In this document: positions 40,978 to 45,728 of the stretch, in pieces
How positions within the stretch are numbered: the stretch's first letter is position 1
Layout of the letters: each line of letters starts with the position of its first letter
Assembly (NCBI GenBank): GCA_020831895.1
Contig: JAFIFS010000035.1
Span: forward strand, 1 to 45,728
Direction of reading: 5' to 3'
DNA length: 45,728 nucleotides
From: Chromatiales bacterium
GTDB taxonomy: Bacteria > Pseudomonadota > Gammaproteobacteria > Steroidobacterales > GCA-2729495
Made by a program: the position numbers and the translations under genes
The notes under the pieces: model-generated
The model's input: only the letters and a program-made list of their open reading frames with translations
Told to the model about the DNA's origin: nothing
The model's database searches: none

Positions 40978-43935
40978 ATGAATCTGTCCGTCTTGCTCTG
41001 GGGTATCCCGCAGGCGATGCGCGCGGTGTCCAAGATCTATCCGGAGTACGCCGCCCGCCTGAAGGAGAGGGACCTCGTGGCCCAGTTCCGGCTCCGCGAC
41101 AGGCCGGACGGTCGCTGGATCCAGCTGAAGGGTGGAAAAATAATCACCAAGAAGGGCTTGCATGATAATCCTGATCTCACTATCAGTTTCAAGAACAAGG
41201 AAATCGCCGAGAGTTTCCTGACGCCGCCGCTGGACCGCCTCGAGCAGATCGATGCGGCCAAGAACTTCAAGATCACGCTGGATGGCCCGGATGACCTGGC
41301 CGTCTGGTTCATGTCGACGCTGGCCCGCATGGAGACCGTGACCTGGAAGAGCGGCACCGACATGGGCAACGGGGTCACGCGTTATACCAACGGCACCAAC
41401 GGAGGGCCGATCTTCGTCTACGTGAAGGACGGCAAGATCATCCGCACGACGCCGATGGACTTCGATAACGAGGACGCACCCTCCTGGTCGATCACGGCCA
41501 AGGGCAAGACCTTCACGCCGCCCCGCCGGACGTCGCTGGCCGCGCACGGCATGTGCCAGAAATCAATGGTCTACTCGAAAAACCGGCTGCTGTACCCGAT
41601 GAAGCGGGTGGACTTCGACCCGGACGGGAACCGCAATATCCAGAACCGCGGCAAGTCCGGTTTCGAGCGGATCAGCTGGGAGGAGGCGCTGGATATCGTC
41701 GAGAAGGAGATCCGGCGTGCGAAGGCTGTCGGCCCTGGCGCGATCTGTGTCGCCAACGGCTCGCACCACCAGTGGGGCAACCTGGGTCACTACCTGAGCG
41801 CATTCAACCGGTTCTGGAACCTGATCGGCGTCACCAAGCTGGTGCACAACCCGGACAGCTGGGAGGGCTGGTACTGGGGTGCGATGCATCACTGGGGTAA
41901 CAGCCTGCGGCTGGGCTGCCCCGAGTTCTACGGCACGGTCGAGGACTGCCTCAAGGAGGCGGAGATGATCGTGTTCTGGTCCAGCGACCCTGATGCCTCC
42001 TATGGCTTCGACGGCACCGAGCGACGGGCCTGGGCCAAGGAGCTCGGGATCAAGATGGTCCATATCGACCCCTACCTGAACCACACGGCCGCACATCTCG
42101 GCGGCAAGTGGATCTCGCCGCGGCCCGGCACCGATGCCGCGCTCGCCCAGGCCCTGTGCCACGTCTGGATCACCGAGGGCCTGTATGACAAGGAATTCAT
42201 CGAGAAGCGCACGACCGGCTTCGACGAGTGGAAGGCCTACATTCTCGGCCAGAGCGACGGCACCCCCAAGACGCCCGAGTGGCAGGAGGGGGAGACTGGC
42301 GTGCCCGCGCGCGACGTGCGTGCGCTCGCGCGCGAGTGGGGCCGGAAGAAGACCTATCTTGGCGCAGGTGGCTGGGGTGTCGGCGTCGGCGGTGCCTGCC
42401 GGGGTGCAATGGGTGCCCAGTGGGCGCGCATGATGGCAATCCTCGGGGCGATGCAGGGTTTCGGGCGCCCGGGCGTCAACTTCGGGAACCTGCAGTTTGG
42501 TGCGCCGCTCGACTTCAACTTCTACTTCCCCGGCTACGCCGAGGGCAGTTTCTCGGGCGACCTGCAGTACAGCGCGAACTCGGCCAACAACTACCAGCGC
42601 ATGCCGCACATCGTCACGATGAGCTCGGTGAAGCAGGCCATTCCCCGCATCTGGTTCCCCGAGGCGATCATGCATGGCAAGGCCATGGGCTACCTGACCG
42701 ATGTCGCCTCGGTGCAGGGCCAGTTCTTCCCGTTCGGTTACCCGTCGCCCGGGCACGTTCCGGTGGAAATGCTTTACAAGTACGGCAGTGCCTCGTTCGG
42801 CACGATGGTCAATGCGAACCGCTGGGTGCAGATGTACCAGCACGAGAACCTCAAGTTTGTCGTCAACCAGTCAGTCTGGAAGGAAGGCGAGACGACCTAC
42901 TCCGACATCATCCTGCCGGCCTGTACCGTGTTCGAGCACTGGGACATCGGCGAGTGGTACAACGTTGGGGCCGGCTACGTGCACCACATGTACTCTATGA
43001 ACAACCACCGCGTGATCTCTCTGCAGCACAAGTGCATCGAGCCGCTGGGCGAGTCGAAGTCCGACTATGACATCTTCCTCGCGATTTCCGAGCGCCTGGG
43101 CCTGGGTGCGGTCTACTCGGAGGGCGGGGCGACCGAGCTCGACTGGTGCAAGCGCGTGTTCGAGTCCTCGGACATGGCCAAGCACATGTCCTGGCGGAAG
43201 TTCCTGAAAAAGGGCTATTTCGTCGTGCCGCCGGATCCCGAGCTGGCCCGTGCGCCGACCGCTCACCGCTGGTTCTACGAGGGCCGCAAGAAGGACACAC
43301 CGGAGCCCTATCCGCTGCCCTCCGATTACGTCGGCAGCTTCGGCGAGGGGCTGCAGACGCCCTCCGGCAAGTTCGAGTTCGTCGCCCAGACGCTGAAGCG
43401 CTTCGACGACCCTGACCGTCCGCCACTGAACAAGTACATGCCGACCTACGAGGACCCGAAGCGCGAGCCTGAGCTCGCCGGTTTCCCGCTGCGGCTGGTG
43501 TCGCCACATTCCCGCTATCCGTTCCACCTGATGGGTGATGACGAGGGTTCCAGCGTCCGCGATATCCGCGAGCACCGTGTGTTCAAGGATGGCCATTACT
43601 ATCTCGTCGCGCGCATCAGCCGCGAGGACGCCGAGGCGCGTGACATCAAGGACGACGACCTGATTCGGCTGTGGAACCACAGGGGCTCCGTGGTCTGTGC
43701 CGCGCAGGTGACCGACCGCCTGCGCCCCGGCACGGTCAGCGCATCGACCGCCTCGGCTGAGTACCGGCCGGCGGGAGAACCCGGCAAGTCGACTGATCTT
43801 GGCGGCTGCGTCAACATGCTGAACCCGAGCAAGGCGATCACGAAGAAGTCACACGGCATCCGGCCCAACGCGACCCTGATCCAGGTCGAGAAGTGGACGG
43901 GTGTCGATACCTGGCAGCCGGGGGAGGTCGCCTGA
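40978..43935 (+). CDS. Molybdopterin oxidoreductase resembling pyrogallol-phloroglucinol transhydroxylase large subunit, with N-terminal SCP2-like domain
   Basis: A 985-residue protein. Residues ~129-985 closely resemble (from memory) the AthL subunit of Pelobacter acidigallici transhydroxylase: GGPIFVYVKDGKIIRTTPMD, APSWSITAKGKTFTPPRR, and NPDSWEGWYWGAMHHWG, where Ser294 aligns with the Mo ligand Ser175. His263 aligns with His144; Tyr152 corresponds to His271. The enzyme class moves a hydroxyl between phenols without net oxidation. The first ~128 residues are extra and look like an SCP2/sterol-carrier fold (WIQLKGGKIITKKGLHDNPD, DLTISFKNKEIAESFL), a lipid- or hydrophobic-ligand-binding domain. 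No Tat signal, so it is cytoplasmic. It overlaps the Fe-S subunit gene by one base. The true substrate is unknown and may be more hydrophobic than phloroglucinol. Confidence 0.85.
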   Translation: MNLSVLLWGIPQAMRAVSKIYPEYAARLKERDLVAQFRLRDRPDGRWIQLKGGKIITKKGLHDNPDLTISFKNKEIAESFLTPPLDRLEQIDAAKNFKITLDGPDDLAVWFMSTLARMETVTWKSGTDMGNGVTRYTNGTNGGPIFVYVKDGKIIRTTPMDFDNEDAPSWSITAKGKTFTPPRRTSLAAHGMCQKSMVYSKNRLLYPMKRVDFDPDGNRNIQNRGKSGFERISWEEALDIVEKEIRRAKAVGPGAICVANGSHHQWGNLGHYLSAFNRFWNLIGVTKLVHNPDSWEGWYWGAMHHWGNSLRLGCPEFYGTVEDCLKEAEMIVFWSSDPDASYGFDGTERRAWAKELGIKMVHIDPYLNHTAAHLGGKWISPRPGTDAALAQALCHVWITEGLYDKEFIEKRTTGFDEWKAYILGQSDGTPKTPEWQEGETGVPARDVRALAREWGRKKTYLGAGGWGVGVGGACRGAMGAQWARMMAILGAMQGFGRPGVNFGNLQFGAPLDFNFYFPGYAEGSFSGDLQYSANSANNYQRMPHIVTMSSVKQAIPRIWFPEAIMHGKAMGYLTDVASVQGQFFPFGYPSPGHVPVEMLYKYGSASFGTMVNANRWVQMYQHENLKFVVNQSVWKEGETTYSDIILPACTVFEHWDIGEWYNVGAGYVHHMYSMNNHRVISLQHKCIEPLGESKSDYDIFLAISERLGLGAVYSEGGATELDWCKRVFESSDMAKHMSWRKFLKKGYFVVPPDPELARAPTAHRWFYEGRKKDTPEPYPLPSDYVGSFGEGLQTPSGKFEFVAQTLKRFDDPDRPPLNKYMPTYEDPKREPELAGFPLRLVSPHSRYPFHLMGDDEGSSVRDIREHRVFKDGHYYLVARISREDAEARDIKDDDLIRLWNHRGSVVCAAQVTDRLRPGTVSASTASAEYRPAGEPGKSTDLGGCVNMLNPSKAITKKSHGIRPNATLIQVEKWTGVDTWQPGEVA

Positions 43936-44780
43936 TGGCCAGCAAATGGAACCTGATCGTCGACGTCGAGAAATGCGACAACTGCCGGGTCTGCTTCCTG
44001 GCCGTGAAGGACGAATACATCGGCAACGATTTTCCGGGGTACTCCGCAGCGCAGCCGGCGCAGGGGCACAACTGGCTGGAAATCCAGCGCAAGGAGCGCG
44101 GGCGCTACCCGCTCGTCGAGGCTCGCTTCATGCCGGTGATGTGCAACCACTGCGACGATGCGCCCTGCATGAAGGCCGCGCAGAACGGTGCGGTGCGCAA
44201 GCGTGAGGACGGTATCGTCATCATTGACCCGGAGAAGGCCAAGGGGCAGAAGCAGATCGTCGAAGCCTGCCCGTATGGCGCGATTTCCTGGAACGAGGAG
44301 AAGCAGATCCCGCAGGCCTGGACGTTTGACGCGCACCTGCTGGATGCGGGCTGGACCAGGACCCGAGCCGAGCAGGCCTGTCCCACCGGCGTGTTCCGCG
44401 GCGTCAAGGTCGAGGACGAGGAGATGAAGCGCATCAGCGAGGAAGAGGGGCTGGAGGTGCTGCAGCCCGAGCTCGGCACGCGCCCGCGCATCTGGTACAA
44501 GAACCTGCACCTGATGACCCACTGCTTCGTCGGCGGGTCCGTCGTGATGGACGTCGACGGCGTGGAGGAGTGTGCCGCCGGCGCCGAGGTGCGCGTGAGC
44601 AAGGATGGTCAGGAAGCCGGCCGGGCAATCACGGACGAGTTCGGGGAGTGGAAGGTCGACAGGCTGGCGCCGGACAGCGGGCGCTACGAGGTCGAGGTCA
44701 GCGGCAAGGCCGGGCGCCACAGCCTGCAGTTCGAACTCGGCGCCGACAGCCTGTATCTCGGCGTGATGAAGCTGGCCTGA
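43935..44780 (+). CDS. Iron-sulfur subunit resembling transhydroxylase small subunit
   Basis: A 281-residue protein with two 4Fe-4S sites (eight Cys: CDNCRVC, CNHCDDAPC, EACPYG, QACPTG), then a C-terminal Ig-like/Cna-B-type beta domain (~205-281, GAEVRVSKDGQEAGRAITDE), just as in AthS. The start aligns with AthS (KWNLIVDVEKCDNC, HNWLEIQRKERGRYP). In AthS, as I recall it, an additional CTMC-type pair and other Cys complete a third cluster; here the pair is replaced by AWTFDAHLL, so one cluster is missing. ATG 43935 chosen: GGGGAGG precedes it and it overlaps the large-subunit stop. Confidence 0.85.
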   Translation: MASKWNLIVDVEKCDNCRVCFLAVKDEYIGNDFPGYSAAQPAQGHNWLEIQRKERGRYPLVEARFMPVMCNHCDDAPCMKAAQNGAVRKREDGIVIIDPEKAKGQKQIVEACPYGAISWNEEKQIPQAWTFDAHLLDAGWTRTRAEQACPTGVFRGVKVEDEEMKRISEEEGLEVLQPELGTRPRIWYKNLHLMTHCFVGGSVVMDVDGVEECAAGAEVRVSKDGQEAGRAITDEFGEWKVDRLAPDSGRYEVEVSGKAGRHSLQFELGADSLYLGVMKLA

Positions 44781-44944
44781 TGTTGTCCCGCTCCTGGTGA
44801 CCTGGTTCGCAACTCACCAGCCGGACAAGTGCGCGTACGCCCTGTGATCGCGTCGGATTTTCTTACACTTTGTCCATGATCAGGGGTTCCCGCAGGGCCT
44901 GATTCTTTTATAACCAATTGAAATAAATGACGGGCTGACATTCC

Positions 44945-44958
44945 GGCACGCAGATTGC
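44945..44958 (+). promoter_or_regulatory. Near-consensus sigma-54 promoter of the PEP-CTERM-type gene
   Basis: CGGCACGCAGATTGCA: GG (44945-44946), ten bases, GC (44957-44958), matching the TGGCACG-N4-TTGCW consensus except for C in place of the first T. The start point would be near 44970, 45 bases before the ATG. Such promoters are typical of PEP-CTERM genes controlled by the PrsK/PrsR system. Confidence 0.75.
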
Positions 44959-45014
44959 ATTAATAAGCTGTAACCGGCGGTGCCGGGCAAAAAAAACTCA
45001 GGGAGGAATCCAAC

Positions 45015-45659
45015 ATGAAGATCAGTTTCCGCGGCTTCGCCGCTGCCGCAACGCTGGCCCTGGTGGGCGGTATGGCCCAGGCGGCGCCCCTGCCTTACCA
45101 GCTCGACAACGTTGTCTACAGCTCCCCCTTCGGTGGGGCCGGTGTCATCGGCATCGACTTCATGGGCGTATGCCCGAGCTGCCTCGGGGGCGGCGGTACG
45201 CTGTCCACCGCGCTGGTCGACGGAAGCAATGTCTCGCTGGCCGACGTTTCGTTCGGTCTGGCCAGCGGCGCTTCCAACTTTCTGCTGACGATCGAGTCCG
45301 CCCAGACCATCGTCGGCATGGGCGTGGCCCTGATCAAGTCGGGCGTGACCTGCGATGCCGTTGCCGGATCCGCCTGCCTCGAGACCAGCACGCGCAGCGC
45401 GCTGCTCTTCCCGGTTGATTTCACGGGCCAGGCGGCTGACGGCACGCTCTGCGAGGCCTGCGAGGTCAACGTGATCCTGTCCAACGATCTGCAGAACCTG
45501 ACCGTCGAGATCAGGAAGCAGCTGACGCAGGGCTTTGCCGGGCAGCAGTTCTACGCGCTGAACTACACGCTGATTCCGGTGCCTGCCGCAGTCTGGCTGT
45601 TCGCTTCCGCACTCGGCCTGGTCGGCTGGCTGGGACGGCGTCGCGCCCGCGCGGCCTGA
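45015..45659 (+). CDS. VPLPA/PEP-CTERM-type sorted surface protein
   Basis: A 214-residue exported protein: signal peptide (GFAAAATLALVGGMAQA), a beta-rich domain with four to five cysteines (VCPSCLGGGG, VTCDAVAGSACLETS, LCEACEVN), and a C-terminal sorting tail IPVPAAVWLFASALGLVGWL followed by GRRRARAA. The tail combines the VPxPAAVWLFxSAL motif, a hydrophobic helix and an arginine cluster, the signal that exosortase cleaves during transfer to the outer surface. No exosortase or polysaccharide genes are in view. GGGAGG seven bases before the ATG, behind the sigma-54 promoter. Function of the passenger domain unknown. Confidence 0.88.
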   Translation: MKISFRGFAAAATLALVGGMAQAAPLPYQLDNVVYSSPFGGAGVIGIDFMGVCPSCLGGGGTLSTALVDGSNVSLADVSFGLASGASNFLLTIESAQTIVGMGVALIKSGVTCDAVAGSACLETSTRSALLFPVDFTGQAADGTLCEACEVNVILSNDLQNLTVEIRKQLTQGFAGQQFYALNYTLIPVPAAVWLFASALGLVGWLGRRRARAA

Positions 45660-45688
45660 TCCCCGCAACCTGCCTTCTAGCGTGACGG

Positions 45689-45728
45689 GCCCCCGGCGGG
45701 GGCGCCGGGGGGGGGGCGGTAGGGGGGG
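45689..45728 (+). other. Hairpin and G-rich window edge of doubtful quality
   Basis: GCCCCC-GGC-GGGGGC (45689-45703) could be the stem of a terminator, but no T-tract follows. The final 25 bases are almost all G, including nine or more in a row and a last run of seven. Sequence this skewed at the window end may be an assembly or sequencing artefact. Confidence 0.4.

Noticed and set aside
41563-42843. 426-codon minus-strand frame inside the molybdenum enzyme gene
   Set aside because: No recognisable motif; the opposite strand encodes a well-supported enzyme across the whole stretch.

Overview
The window looks like a high-GC Gammaproteobacterium, probably marine or other free-living: it has a complete sodium-pumping Nqr operon, a TonB-dependent receptor of the type common in aquatic Proteobacteria, an Fe-S photolyase, and a protein with a VPLPA/PEP-CTERM sorting tail. 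No ribosomal marker is present, so the affiliation is inference from gene content.

Region 1 (1-6.95 kb) is core-like chromosome: the end of an unidentified gene, a periplasmic-type methyltransferase, a four-gene MCE/Mla-type lipid-transport operon (STAS-permease, ATPase, MCE protein, lipoprotein), a small membrane protein, a histidine-phosphatase-like protein lacking both catalytic histidines, trmH and a YjbQ-family gene. Region 2 (6.97-18.61 kb) is an integrative element inserted in a tRNA-Arg(CCT) gene. It is bounded by two identical 45-bp repeats at 6999-7043 and 18570-18614. It carries a tyrosine integrase behind a strongly structured leader, a tightly overlapping set of small genes, a Toprim/RepA-like primase-helicase followed by an iteron-like GGGACA array, two lipoproteins, a secreted dockerin-bearing protein, a Cas4/RecB-like PD-(D/E)XK nuclease and a large protein I cannot identify. 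These last two are hemmed in by decayed IS3-family fragments.

Region 3 (18.66-26.6 kb) begins with a parDE toxin-antitoxin pair just outside the right attachment site. Two divergent lytic transglycosylases follow, then a minus-strand cluster: CBS-domain protein, TonB-dependent receptor, bicupin protein and ureidoglycolate-lyase-family protein. Region 4 (26.9-34.1 kb) is the complete nqrABCDEF-apbE-nqrM operon, which encodes the respiratory Na+ pump together with the flavin transferase and maturation factor it needs. Region 5 (34.2-39.8 kb) holds an Fe-S (6-4)-type photolyase divergent from a SOUL heme-binding protein, a sulfur-transferase/MBL-hydrolase pair, and a SulP anion transporter.

Region 6 (39.8 kb-end) has a two-domain VOC protein, then a molybdopterin enzyme and Fe-S subunit that resemble pyrogallol-phloroglucinol transhydroxylase. 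The large subunit has an extra N-terminal SCP2-like domain and the small subunit keeps Cys for only two of the three clusters I recall for the characterised enzyme. A PEP-CTERM-type protein behind a near-consensus sigma-54 promoter follows. The last ~25 bases are G-rich and may be assembly-edge artefact.

The most interesting items are the SCP2-fused transhydroxylase-like enzyme, the IS-bounded nuclease/unknown gene pair in the island, the iteron-like array after the replication gene, and the catalytically dead histidine phosphatase. Comparisons with known proteins come from memory, without alignment.
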